Source of the DNA: Lepisosteus oculatus
Lineage: Eukaryota > Chordata > Actinopteri > Semionotiformes > Lepisosteidae
DNA: 64,000 nucleotides
Assembly: GCF_040954835.1 (NCBI RefSeq)
Contig: NC_090703.1
Location: forward strand, 19,667,444 to 19,731,443
Direction: 5' to 3'
How positions within the stretch are numbered: the stretch's first letter is position 1; each line of letters starts with the position of its first letter. Under the pieces are notes generated by a model. It was not told the DNA's origin and did no database searches. It saw only the letters and a list, made by a program, of their open reading frames with translations. The position numbers and the translations under genes were made by a program. Shown in pieces: positions 52,711 to 64,000 of the stretch.

Positions 52711-55700
52711 ATGATCAGAAGTAAACTTGATGAAGATGAGTATTGGAACAGTTCAAAGTTCAAAGCTTTCACGTTTGATGACGAAGATGACGAGTTTTCC
52801 AGGGTACTTCACTTTTTTGTTCACCTAGCCGTTTTTCCTGTATAAAGAGTGTGTTCAGCTATTTAACGCATCGGCAAAGATACACTGCCTTCCTAAAGCA
52901 TTTAGTCCCTTTCTACGGCGTCCCAATTTTTTTTTCATTTGAATATTTCATTGCAAATCCGATTGCTCAAACTGAACACATCAAAGGGTACGGTACAATA
53001 AATGTCAGCAGAAAAAAAAGAGAAAAAACAGAAATGCAATATGTTGATAGCGTAGGTGTTTAGACCTGTAAACCCCATGAAAGCACCTTTGGCCGCAGTT
53101 ACAGCTGCAGTTGTGTTTGGGTAAGTCTCTGCGAACTTGAACCAGTCTTTGCCTCTTCCTCCTGGCAGATTTGTTCAAGCTCTCTCAAGCTGCTTGGGGA
53201 TCATTTACAGACAGCAGTTTTTAGGTATACTCAGTAGGATTCAAGTCAGGGCTTTGACTGGGCCCTCCGGGGCCATTCGCTTTATTTTTAAGGCACGCCA
53301 GTCCATCTTGGACTTTCTGCTTTCATCCCAAACAAGTAACTTGTTCTCTTTTGTAAAACAGAGACTTTCATTTGCACAGGCACACAATTGGGTTATGTTA
53401 TGCATTTACTGTATAATCTTGTCCGGATCTAATCAAAATAGGATATTCTTAATCTTTATTTACCCCCCACTTATACTTAATATATATATTAATAACTTGT
53501 AAGGAGAGGCCAGTTTAGTGTGTGCAGTTTTTTTCCTTGGCCCAAGTTTTGAAGTGGCAGATAAAGATGCAAGGTACATGATTTTCCACCATGGACATTG
53601 TTATTTATTAATTGCTGAATTAATTCACCTGTTATTACTCTAGACTATAAATGCATTACTACTCTACTCTAGATATCCCATTTCAGAGGAATGTTATTTG
53701 CCTGACAGTTTTTTCAAAGGCATTTTAGATTTAAAAATTGTTTAGATGTTACTATGCTTATGTTTTAAATGAATATTTTAAGGAAAATACTGCCCTAGAA
53801 TTCATAAGTCTCTCTCTTTGTTTTGTGCCACCAATGCTTTCGTTTATTGTTAATCTCATTCCTAAGCAAATGCTTACCAAGATTGCTCTGAAATCAAGAC
53901 ACACCTTCACACAGAGGAAATGGAGGAGACAATCGCTGGAGCCCCTAGTTTCACTGTAGGAAAGATCCTGTATCCATGGCCTGTGTGACTGTTAGTGCAC
54001 GTGTGTGGCATTGCGCTGACACTGGCGTTGTTTCTTGCAGCTGAAAGAGTCGAAGCAAGCGGTGAACAGTATCCGAGGCCTGGTGGAGGAGGAGGAGGAT
54101 GAGGATGATGTGGAGAAGGTCACCTGGAGTGGAGAGCCAGTGGGAAGTATGTAAAAGCTCTTTGTGGGCTGTATTGAGGGGGAGGGATAAACCTGGAAGA
54201 AACTTATAAGATAAGATCACTTTATTAGCCAGATACAATTTCACTTGTTAGGAATTTGTCTTTTCACATACCCCAGCTTGCTCTCCATGAGACACACAGA
54301 CAGGGAGAGAAGCTTGGGGTCAGAGCACAGGGCCAGCCATTTCTAGGGTGGCCCTAGAGCAGTTGGAGTTAAAGGCCTTGCTCAGGGGCCCAATGCAGTA
54401 GGATTTCTCTGCTGGCCTGGGGATACGAACCGGCAACCTTCCAGCCACAGGCTCAGATCCTTCGCCACAGAGCCACTGCACCACCCCTTTTTTTACTTAT
54501 AAAACATACAGATATACCTTTTGTAAGGAGGGCATTTTCCCCACAGCAATTGTTCAGTTTTCAATTTTTTATATTCCGCTTTCTAGAATACTTACCTTTA
54601 GGGCACCTAAGGGTATTGTATTTTGAATATGTAAAAAGAATGGCCATTGTTTCTTTTACTGAATTGCTGTATGTGCTGTTCATTTTCCTTCAGTGGATAA
54701 GGTGACCCCAGATCCCTTGCCATTGTAAAATGTAGAAATTGTCTGCAGACCAAGAGAGTTGTGAATGCAGTTGACCACATTTTCCCAGACAGAAATGCCA
54801 AGGTATTTTGAATGCTAGATGTGTGTAGAGCTCTCAATTAATCAACTCAAGGTGTTTATTTCTGTCATTTCTATCAGAGTGAGACTTTATTAGAATCAAC
54901 ATGAATTAATTGTAATAAAGAACAGGGGGCCAGCATTTTGGATTCAGTCCCAGACTGGACACTTTCTATGTGTAATTTTCATCTTTCTCATTTTTGGCTT
55001 GTTTGCTTAGGGTGCACAGGCTTTCTTCTGCTTGCCCAAAACATGCTAACTGGCCTAAGTGGTACCTCTAAGTGGTCTTCTTGTGTGTGGGCCCTGAGAT
55101 GGACTGGTGTCCTGTCTAGGTCCTTCCATGAGCCCTATATCCATGACAGAAACTTGAGACATGGAAGAGAGCCTAACCAATTAAACAGATTTTCACATGG
55201 AAAATGGCGTCCAATCAATGGTGTACTTTGCCTTCCCCTATTCTAATACACAGAATATGCAGTATTCCGTGGTTCAATCTAAAATGTTAAGATAAATGAA
55301 TTCACAATTTAACATTTGTTAAGAGAAATGAAAAAGAATGAGTAATCTGTGTCTTGAGTTTCCTGTGCTTCTTGTATTGTTTGAGATTGAGAATTTCATG
55401 TGTTGCCTCTGTACTGCTTTTCATCCACAGGCATCTCCTGGTCCATCAAAGAGACAGCTTCCAGCTCTAGGGCAGCAGGAGAGATTCGGGATCAGGGCTT
55501 CCCAAAGATCGATACCACTCCCTCCTTACCCAAACAGGGCTCTAACTACTCCTTAAGCAGCTTTTTCAAAGGTGACAGACACTTCTCTAGCATAAAACCT
55601 ACACAGCACATCAGATAGCACCACACAGTGTGTTAATGTGTTAATGCAAGAAAGGTCACAGAGGAGGAGGACTTTTCTGCCGTGTTAGGTTAAGAAAGAG

Positions 55701-58700
55701 GAAGCTCACAGACTTCTTTCTTTTTCCATTGTGTTAAAAGTTAATAATTAATCCTCTTGCAAACATTTAATAAGAACAAAGACAGGTTGCAAATGACAGG
55801 CTGCAAATGTCAATACAAGAAGCACAGGAAACTCAATAATAATTCCTTACACTTATACAGCACTTTTCTGGACACTGCACTCAAAGCCCTTTACAGGTAA
55901 TGGGGACTCCCCTCCACCACCACCAATGAGCTGCACTGACCTGGATGATGTGATGGCAGCCATAATGCGCCACTATGGATTTTAATAACTACACAGTCAG
56001 GACCTCGGTTTTTTAAGTCTCATCTGATAGACGGCACCTTTTTACAGTATGGTGTCCCCGTCACTATATTGGGATATTAGGACACACAAAGACTGCAGGG
56101 TGAGCGCCCCTTGCTGGCCCCACTAACACCTCTTCCAGCAGGAACCTTAGTTTTTCCCAGAAGGTCTCCTATCCAGGCTTACACCTGCTTAGCTCCAGTG
56201 GGTTGTCAGTAGTTGCAGGGCCATATACAGTAGCTGCTGGCTAAAGTTTTTTCGGTAGCTAATTGATCCAAGATCCTCAGAGTGCCATTGAATCTCTGAG
56301 GGAGTCAGCGTCCACAGTGTTATCACAGGCAGCTTGTTCCAAATATCTACAGCTCTGTTTAAGTAAGATCCTTCACTTTTCAGCCTCAAACACATTTGGC
56401 TATCACTTGAAGGAGACTGAGAGTTTACTATTACTCAGCTGGGTTCCTGACCAGAACAGTCATTAGCATGTCAGTTCACCATTAGCTCAAGGTTGGAACC
56501 TAGAATAAACTGTTCAGCCATGTTGTTGGGGCTCATGCCTAAGGATCTTTTAAAAATGGGATGGATACGATCATCAGGAGCTACCAGCAGTTGTAAACTA
56601 GATGTGTTTAGTGGCCTCCTCTTAATTGTCACGTCTTATGTTGCCTTGCAATCCATATGATTTCTCAGTAGAGTTTGTGTTATAAAGTTGCTCCCCAGAT
56701 TTAGCTTACCCTGCGCAGAATCGGTAACATTTTAATTAACCACAGTTCACAATCTGAAAAATGTGTGAAACAGGAGTCAGAAATTCTAATTAGATTTTTT
56801 TGTGTTTTTCTAGTAAGAGGCAAAAGTGGGAGTTCTCAGTCATTTTCAGATAGTAAGTACCTCTCTTGGATTTCTGCAATCTCTTGGACTCCTGTTAAAG
56901 TAGACGGCTTGATATTTGTTCGTCAAATTTATGCATTACCCAAAAATAAAATTGAATATATTAGGTTATACCTTGAATTAATAATCACATGATCACAAAT
57001 ACATATTGCTAGATTGTATAGCAAAAATATTTTTTTTTCTGTTGCTGTCACAATTCTTTTGAAGGGCACTGCAAGAGGGTTATTGAAATTCAAATTTGTT
57101 TGAGAACAGAGCAGTTTGTGATAATGAATTCACCCCTATCAGAATTAAAAGTTGTGCATTAATATAATGAGCAGATATCTTAGTAATAAAAAAATAAAAT
57201 GTTCTTTTTAAAGATTGGAGTGATTCCACCACCAGAATATTTGCTCCAGAGCTACGAAAGCCAAAATCTGAGTACAAGGTAAGTGAAATAATTTGAGGAG
57301 TATTTATTAAGGCACAGTAGATCTAGAAACATGTTATATAAGGTAAATAAGGTAACAAACACCTTCAAATGTAAATACTTAACATTATTTTGAATACATG
57401 TTTAGGTGCATGGGTTATTTCTTCTAATGAAAATGTTAGGTTGAAATTAACGCTTGCAATCGTATTAATCTTTTTAAAGTAATGAATTAACAGGTCAGTC
57501 CATCATAAATAATATTATAATAGTATTTGAAATGCTTTTCAGTTAATATAGGCAGCTGGTGGTATGAATTTCTTTTGAATACTAATTGTACACAACACAA
57601 AATCAGATTAGCCTCATGTAAGTTTTATTTTAGTAGTAAATAAAAATATGCGTAACACATTAACCTTTTTGTATTGATCCTTTGTCTTACTTTTTCCACT
57701 AAGAAATTGAACAGTAATATTAAATGGTAAGACAGCAAGACATGTCACTATGTCCTAAAATCAGTTAATTCAATTATATAAATTAGGTGTTGGATTCTGA
57801 ATGTACTGGGGTTTTGTGTTGTTGTGCTTTTGTTGCAAGGACTACGTAAGTGACTGGAGCCCAGAAGAGACTGTGAGGAGGATGCACAGAGGAAAGGTAG
57901 GACCTTTATTCTCACTAGGCAGACTTTTTTCTACACAAGGCTATAACTAAATCAGAGAAATGGCTGCTCTTCCTGTACAAAGAGTAATGTGAATTAACAA
58001 ATTGGTATTTAATTAATGCTTAATTGAGTTGGAAACTGCCGCTCAAGCGAAAAGGTGGGATCCCACTCATTTCGCATATCTGATTTCTGTCCACCTCTAA
58101 GTACAAGAAGAGTTTTTGCTTCCTCGTTGGTTTATGCAGCTGGAGGGTGGCTTAAGGAGAAATTAGGAAGAAAAGAAGAGTAGTCATTTACATCTGAGTT
58201 ACGCTTGTTGTTGCAGGACCTGCTGCAGCTCTTCCAGTAAGGTTTTTATTCTGTTAATACAGTAGGTAAAGAGCTCAGGAGAAGGTGTCTCGTGATGAGA
58301 CATTTCCTGCTATTAGTCTGATATCACCGAGAGACTAGAGAGACCAGTCTGATGATGAGACCAGAATTTTGGTCAGGCTCATTTTAAAAGTCAGCACCAA
58401 AGTGAGCTCGCCCATCAGCTCAGTAATGGTGTTTCCCAGTGGTTAGGGAATAGGTGATTTTGAGATGTGTGAAGGGAGAAGCACAATTTGCTCTGCCAAC
58501 AAATAGGTCGGAAGCTGCTACTGCCTACTATATGAGCTCATTTTCTAAGGAGCCAGCTCTCTGGGGGAACAGAACAACCCATAGGTCTTAACAAACAGGG
58601 AAACTGGATAGCAAAGAGTGTCAGGGTTGGGGTAGGATGGTGACTTGACTACACCAGAATCGGGCCTGCCTCAGCCCCAGCTCTGTGATTCCCAATAGTT

Positions 58701-61169
58701 TGGGTGCTAAATGTGAGTAGGTCCTCCTACGCCATGCTACTGGTTAAGAGAGACCCTCCGCCCTCTCCTATCTCCACCCTCCTAGCTCCTTCTTGAATTA
58801 CTTCCTTTAGGGTGGTCTGCCTGCCATTTAATCTCCTTGACCAGGCTAATCTCAGTGAGACCCCTAAACTGAGGTCTCACTGAGTAACCAGCTGAGTAAT
58901 CAATGAATGTGAGCAACCAGAGCTACACTCACCTGCAAAACATTTCAACCCACATTTTCTTCTGTCTCATGGTCTCATCTCCCTGACGTGTGTATCAGTA
59001 TTGTCCAGTGCTTCTCAAGAGCTAATTGTTCCTCGTACTCATATTCCGGGTGTTCCTATGCAGCCCTATTCCCTGGAGAAGTTCCGCTGTCTGAAAGACA
59101 AGCTGCTGCTCCTGGACAAGGCTGTGGACAGTCACGATGGCAATGTCATCACAGCAGTAAGTGTCAGAATAACACAGTCCAGGAATGAATGATTAATTGT
59201 AGTTTCATGAATATACAGAGTGATCCAGTGATCAGGATTGCGCTAGAGACTTGATCATGTAAGAATGCATTTGAGTAGCAAACTGGGATCGCTAAAGCAC
59301 TAAGGTTGTAGCACTAGATGGGAGCTTTTTGAGAATATTCAGTCTTTAACTTGCCATTATTAGATGGTGAATTTTTTGTCCAAAGAAGAATAGGTAAGTA
59401 CTGTAAGGTCCCCTTTTCGGGCCATAAAGGCCCATGGGGAATAGGGGGCAAGGGTCACCATTTTCCGACATTGGAGGTGGAGGTAATGTGGTTAGCACAT
59501 AAAGCTAATAAAGCTTATATTGTAAAGCTGTTAATCGCCTATAACAAACTGTTGTAATATATTTTTCAGGTTTTGATCTTTCTGAAGAGGTCATTAAGTA
59601 AAGGTAAGAACGCATCATTTTTCTTTCTGTGATTTGTGTTTTTATCAATTTTAGATGTCTGATTTTCAATGTGATGAATCACAAATCTCTATGGAAATTG
59701 GAATCTGCAAATTTAGAAACTGACCAAGTATTTTTAAGGCATAAATGCATTTGTGTTTGTTGCCTTTCTTGTGCATTTCCTGTTTTGATACAATTTTATG
59801 TCTTCTTTTTTAAAAAAGAAATCTTGTTTCGAGAGTTAGTGTCCAGGCAGATAGCCTTGCAGCATTTTATCCACTTTCTAAAAGAAATGGGTGAACAAAA
59901 ACTACTACTGGAGCTCTTCAAGTAAGTGGGAAAACTATTGCAAATGTATTGAAATTCCTGTGCATCATTTTTTCCCCTTTTCATCACGGTTCTTTGTGTA
60001 ACATTAAATCTTCACCTGCTATGTTGTTGGGGAAACAATTATTTGAATAAATTATTTTGTAAAAGATACATTTAGAAATAAAGTATATAACTTTTCAACC
60101 CTACCTGTTGGTAGTACTGTAGCAATGGGCCACACATTAAAAGTAAGTAGCATGGAATGACATAATCAGATCAAAAGCTTAAAAAAACAAGTCTTTCTGT
60201 TTAACCACAGATCCCTAGGAAGAACTGAAGACATGGCAGTAAGTATTGCACTAGCTTGCCAACTACCATATTTTTAAGAGTTTGGAACTCTGATACTTGT
60301 ATCACCATTTTGTATTTTTTGTGTAACCTTACACTGTGACAAATTACTGAAATCACATTGACAGGTTACCACACAAGCACAGACAGGAGTTTTTGTTGCA
60401 ACTTCAACAGAAAATTAAAAATTTGCAGAGCTCTTTCAAAGAGTGAGGGGGCATAATATGTCATGCTTTTTCACATAATCACAGACCCCTGCAGTGTTTA
60501 ATGTGAAAATTTGACACAACGTTGCAGATAATTATGCTGAGACTCTGTTTATTTTCAAAATTACTACTTTGCACTTTACCAGATTGTAGTCTGGAGAGGT
60601 CTGTAAAGTTTACTTTAGAAACATTAATATATTCGTTTTCCCACAGTTGAAACACTTTTTAAATAAGTTCACGCTTCATTCTGAAAGAAGAATACAGATC
60701 TACCTGTTGTAAGGGCAGTGGAAAAAGCAAAACTCAGCAAAATAAAAGTCCAAAGTTTGTGTATAATTGTGTGATAAAACTATGATACCAGTATGATTTA
60801 GTTTGTATGCATACAAAAGAAATGTATCCAAGTTTTCCTTGCTTGTTTACAGTTCCTTCAGTACAAAGATCACCTGAATATAAAAGATGAAGTTCAAAGA
60901 CAAGAGTACTTGAAAAACTGTATCAGGTAAGACGTACCTTTTTATGATTTTATAATTTCCCACTCACTCTACCAGAATGTGTACTTTCTTGCTCACTCTT
61001 CGAGAAACAGCTGAACTTTTAAGTTGTTAGTCTTCATTCAAATAGCATAGAATAGGATGTGGTTTCTGTACTAATGTTTGGGGTTTGTTTTAGTCTTCCA
61101 TTTTCAGCAGATGATGCCAGTCATGTTCAGGACCACTATACACTGCTGGAGAGACAGATCATTATAGAG
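52711..61169 (+). CDS. vipas39: VIPAS39 (VIPAR/SPE-39), VPS33B-interacting endosomal sorting protein (5' part; continues past right edge)
   Basis: VIPAS39 pairs with VPS33B in a CHEVI/HOPS-like complex acting in endosome-lysosome and apical-membrane trafficking; loss in humans causes ARC syndrome. Exons in the window: 52711-52803, 54041-54146, 55431-55571, 56814-56852, 57214-57278, 57840-57896, 59064-59156, 59570-59603, 59819-59921, 60211-60238, 60853-60926, 61094-61169, joining to 303 codons (human full length 493). The N-terminus has the signature [20 protein letters not shown], then an acidic run, [14 protein letters not shown], the SLSSFFKG segment, [11 protein letters not shown] and [20 protein letters not shown], then [13 protein letters not shown]. 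The start follows a TTTCAG acceptor, so the 5' UTR is spliced from the non-coding exon ending at 52071. The donor after 52803 (GTACTT) is weak. The C-terminal exons were not found before base 64000. Confidence 0.95.
52880..53330 (-). mobile_element. Tc1-like element fragment in vipas39 intron 1
   Basis: Contains CACTGCCTTCCTAAAGCATT, GCACCTTTGGCCGCAGTTAC, GTTCAAGCTCTCTCAAGC and CAGGGCTTTGACTGGGCCCT, the reverse-strand 5' part of a fish Tc1-like element. The 3' half is missing. Confidence 0.75.
54208..54486 (-). mobile_element. tRNA-derived SINE, copy 4
   Basis: Reverse orientation: tail GATAAGATCACTTTATTAGC, body CTCCATGAGACACACAGACA and AAGCTTGGGGTCAGAG, head near 54425-54486 with GCCACAGAGCCACTGCACC. 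It follows vipas39 exon 54041-54146 by about 60 bp. Confidence 0.85.
54905..55170 (+). repeat. Strongly diverged SINE with L2-like tail
   Basis: Weak matches such as CTGAGATGGACTGGTGTCCTG and ACATGCTAACTGGCC place it in the same family; many differences. Confidence 0.45.
55838..56240 (-). mobile_element. 5S-rRNA-derived SINE, copy 2 (internally deleted)
   Basis: Contains the tail AATAATAATTCCTTACACTT, CTTTACAGGTAATGGGGACT and, at the high end, AAGGTCTCCTATCCAGGCTT, the reverse complement of the 5S-like internal control region. About 150 bp of the central domain present in copy 1 is absent. Confidence 0.75.
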
Positions 61170-61311
61170 GTGAGTCAACCTGCTCCCTGTCATTCTCGGC
61201 TGTCTGTTGTAGGAGACATTGGAAGTAATCCCTCCTAAAGGAATCACAGACTTTAATAAGGCTGCTGCTTTATTTTGATTACAGAACACAAACTGACACT
61301 GTGAGCAGCAG

Positions 61312-61602
61312 GATGCCACATGGTTCACATTGCTGCCTCGCAGAGCTGGGCTCTGGGTTCAATTCCTGGGGTTGCTGTATGTGTGGAGTTTAGATTTTCT
61401 CCCTGTGTTCGCATAGGGTTTGTTGGATTGGTTTCCTCCCACAGTTTAAAAGACATGCTGGTAGGTTAATTAAATTTGATAAACAGTTGACTGGTTTCCT
61501 GTCCAGGGTGTATTGCACCCTGTGCCTATTGCTTGCTGAGATAGGCGTCCCCCAACCCTGTACAGGATAAAGCAGTTAAAAATGGATGGATGCAAAGCTG
61601 AC
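61312..61602 (+). mobile_element. SINE with L2-like tail (well preserved)
   Basis: Has GCTGCCTCGCAGAGCTGGG, GGGTTCAATTCC (box-B-like), GTGTGGAGTTTAGATTTTCT, GACATGCTGGTAGGTTAATT, CCTGTCCAGGGTGTATTGC and a tail AAAAATGGATGGATG. This is the cleanest copy of its family in the window. Confidence 0.75.
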
Positions 61603-62311
61603 GATGCTAAATAATTACAGAAAATGTGAGAAATATATATTTGCTTAGACTTAAGTGAAAAATAGTTATTCTTGAAAACATACGTTTAGCTTTCAGCTTG
61701 TATCCTTGTAGTATTAGATTTCATAAGCTACAGGCACACCTGGATACCATATTCACCTGCTTTAAATGAATTGTTGGACCACAGGTGGTATTATTCCTTC
61801 TGGACAAGAATTTCTAAACCATTGCCTCTGTATCGTAGCACTGTGTTATAGAAAGCCTCATTATTTTGATGTTACCAGTTAACACTTCTGTATGATCTAT
61901 TGGGCTGTGACAGTGAAGTTTTACCCATGTCGATGTCAGTCAAAAGGATGGAAGAGCAACGTTAGTCTTCTGTGGAGAAGATGGATGATTGTTTTGATCA
62001 TTGTTTTCTGAAGTATATACTGTATATTGCTCTTGCAGTTAGCAAAGTACCTTCTAGAAGTCTCTAATCGAATAAAAAGCATGATTCATATAAATATGCT
62101 TAGCAAAGTCCTAGTTTAGAATCATTAATATGTTTGAACAATGCTTATATTCAAAGTATATAAGCATATGTGCACATTTCTAAAGCAGGGCATCCATTTA
62201 GAACTACAGAATTCTAGCCTAATCCTACTGCTGCCTTAAACTGCCTTATATAGTTTCTTAGACATTTCTCTTCTTAAAAAGTGAATGGTACCAAAAAAAA
62301 ATTCCAAAATG

Positions 62312-62695
62312 TATGGTGCCTTGCATCAGTATTCAGACTTGCGTAGATTTCGTGTTTTGTTGCTTTAAAGCTTCCTGTCATGACAAACATCCACCTTTCA
62401 GCAGGACAATAATCCAGTGTACAAGGCCATAACTACACTGGAGTGGCATAAGAATAAGAAAATTTAAGACCTGGCTCAAGTTCTGACTTGAATCCTGTTA
62501 AGAATCTGTCGAAAGACTTGAAAGCCACTGTCTATAAGAGTTCTACAAGTAGCTTGAGAGAGCTCGAACAAATGTGTCAAGATGAATGGTCAAACATTGC
62601 ACCAGGTTGGTGTGGAAAGTTGTTAAAGACTTATCCAAAACGAATTCAGTGCTCCATCACATATTTCAGAAGTTGAGTGCTTATTTAATCAACAT
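62312..62695 (+). mobile_element. Tc1-like transposase 3' fragment
   Basis: TTTCAGCAGGACAATAATCC encodes the QQDNN motif of Tc1-like transposases. It is followed by broken frames resembling the DLNPIE region and the C-terminus, ending near AGAAGTTGAGTGC. Deleted at the 5' side and inactivated by stops. Confidence 0.75.
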
Positions 62696-63277
62696 ATTTC
62701 AGTTTTTGTTCTTTAATTGTTGCTGTCATTAACTGTAACGTATCTTACCCTTAGACATCCAGGTTTTAAATATAACATTAAATTCATATAAAAAATGTGT
62801 AGCCATCATTTTCTGATTTCACACAGTGGGACACCACAGTACCTTTGCAAGGTGTTGTTGCATTCTAAGGGATATGCCTGTAATGCTAAAATCTACTCTT
62901 ACCAGTAGGTGGCATCTCTGCCACAGTTTTATTTAAAGGGACTCTGGTCTCTATGGACCTAATACCTGCCAGGTCTACCAGGAAAGAGCAACTGAGCTTT
63001 GTAAGTGCTCTAGTTGTTTGTAGGTATGATAGCTTAAAATAAGTTATTATACTTCTTGTTCAAACATCTAGTTCAGTTAAAGCATTCAGATCAGAGGCAG
63101 TTCCAGGCCTTCGGGAACTGGAATTGATTATCTCTGCTTTGCTCAGAAGGCTAAACACTTTTACATCTTGCGTCATGTATAAATATGTGAAAACATTTTC
63201 TTTTCTGAGGATTTGAAAAATACAAATAAAAAGAAAAGGTGTCACTTGTGAAACTACTGGAAGATGAGCACTTCCTG

Positions 63278-63304
63278 TGATGATGATGATGATGATGATG
63301 ATAA
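63278..63304. repeat. (GAT)n microsatellite
   Basis: About eight GAT units followed by AATAATAG; a simple repeat in a vipas39 intron. Confidence 0.9.
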
Positions 63305-63580
63305 TAGTTTAATAACCACAGTAGTGTAGCACACACCAGGGTGGCCTACAGCAGCAATTACTGTATGCATCATACCAATAGGTAAACCTGACTGAGCAAG
63401 CCCTAGGTGGAAATCAGTCAGAATAACAAAGTTAATATTCCTACACTTTCATAACTAAATAGTCAGCACTTTGGTTTAAACGTCTCTTATGAAGGAAAGT
63501 AATTCCTACAGCACAATTCATCCAGTCGCATTATTGGGGCGTAGAAAATTGTGGACCAGTGGGAATAGCACCACCTACTG

Positions 63581-64000
63581 ATATGGCCAGCAGCCATATC
63601 ACCCTGCAACTGAAGGGCAACTGAAGTGGCAACCCACTGAAGCTAAGCAGGTGTGAGCCTGGTCAGTACCTGGATGGGAGACCTCCTGGGATGGGAGACC
63701 TCCTGGGGGCGCTCACCCTGCGGTCCATGTGGGTCCTAATGCCCCAGTATAGTGATGGGGACACTATACTGTAAACAGGTGCCGTCCTTCGGATGAGACG
63801 TAAAACCGAGGTCCTGACTCTCTGTGGTCATTAAAAATCCCAGGGCGTTTCTCGAAAAGAGTAGGGGTGTAACCCCAGCGTCCTGGCCAAATTTCCCATT
63901 GGCCCTTACCAATCATGGCCTCCTAATAATCCCCATCTATGAATTGGCTTCATTACTCTGCTCTCCTCCCCGCTGATAGCTGTGGTGAGCGTTCTGGCGG
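63581..64000 (+). mobile_element. 5S-rRNA-derived Deu-type SINE, copy 3 (cut by right edge)
   Basis: The head CCACTGAAGCTAAGCAGGTG then GAGCCTGGTCAGTACCTGGA and TGGGAGACCTCCTGG reproduces the internal control region (box A, intermediate element, box C) of 5S rRNA genes. The central block CTTACCAATCATGGCCTCCT is shared with copy 1. The box-C segment ATGGGAGACCTCCTGGG is tandemly duplicated near 63674-63707. It is not a functional 5S gene because the 5' half is missing. Confidence 0.85.

Larger units (their letters stand above)
61170..63580. other. vipas39 intron, no further exon recognised
   Basis: Downstream of vipas39 exon 12 I searched the plus strand for the next conserved segment of the family and found none. 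The stretch holds an L2-tailed SINE, a Tc1 fragment and a (GAT)n repeat, listed separately. Confidence 0.5.

Noticed and set aside
53137-53502. 121-codon plus-strand open frame in vipas39 intron 1
   Set aside because: It is the antisense of a Tc1-like element fragment.
63634-63720. 5S rRNA gene
   Set aside because: Only the internal control region is present, with a duplicated box C and a SINE body attached; it is a SINE head, not a 5S gene.

Overview
The window is vertebrate nuclear DNA: coding sequence is split into short exons with GT-AG borders, separated by AT-rich introns carrying SINEs, Tc1/mariner remnants and MITEs. Protein similarity, the Tc1 relics, a 5S-rRNA-headed SINE and SINEs with an L2-like tail point to a ray-finned fish. 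A slowly evolving non-teleost lineage such as gar or bowfin would fit, but that is inference. No prokaryotic, viral or organellar segment was recognised. Exon borders were worked out by hand from translated similarity, splice sites and reading-frame phase; every listed exon joins in frame.

Layout from left to right. About 2.35-13.4 kb (minus strand): a secreted single-repeat phospholipase B/GDSL lipase of the PLB1 family, with signal peptide and GDSL and GxND blocks; its 3' end lies beyond the left edge. 13.5-16.4 kb: intergenic, with MITE-like repeats. 16.4-19.5 kb: probable long 3' UTR of sel1l. 19.5-34.6 kb (minus): complete sel1l, 21 coding exons, 775 codons, with a CCAAT-rich promoter at about 35 kb. 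37.2-41.3 kb (plus): a divergent DRAP1 (NC2-alpha) histone-fold gene. 45.0-50.8 kb (minus): complete ahsa1, 9 exons, 337 codons. 52.7 kb to the right edge (plus): the 5' 12 coding exons of vipas39, which continues past the window.

SEL1L (ER-associated degradation) and AHSA1 (HSP90 activation) are both proteostasis factors, while VIPAS39 acts in VPS33B-dependent endosomal sorting. Their closeness reflects conserved human-14q24-31-like synteny rather than an operon. ahsa1 and vipas39 are head to head with about 1.2-1.9 kb between them.

The most interesting element is the DRAP1-like gene. It keeps the histone fold but differs at many positions from canonical DRAP1, and it sits in a region paralogous to the human 11q13 block that carries DRAP1, so it may be an ancient genome-duplication paralogue lost from mammals. 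Also worth a look: an open reading frame running about 90 codons past the fibronectin-II exon donor of sel1l (possible truncated secreted isoform), and an unusual residue set after the catalytic serine of the phospholipase.
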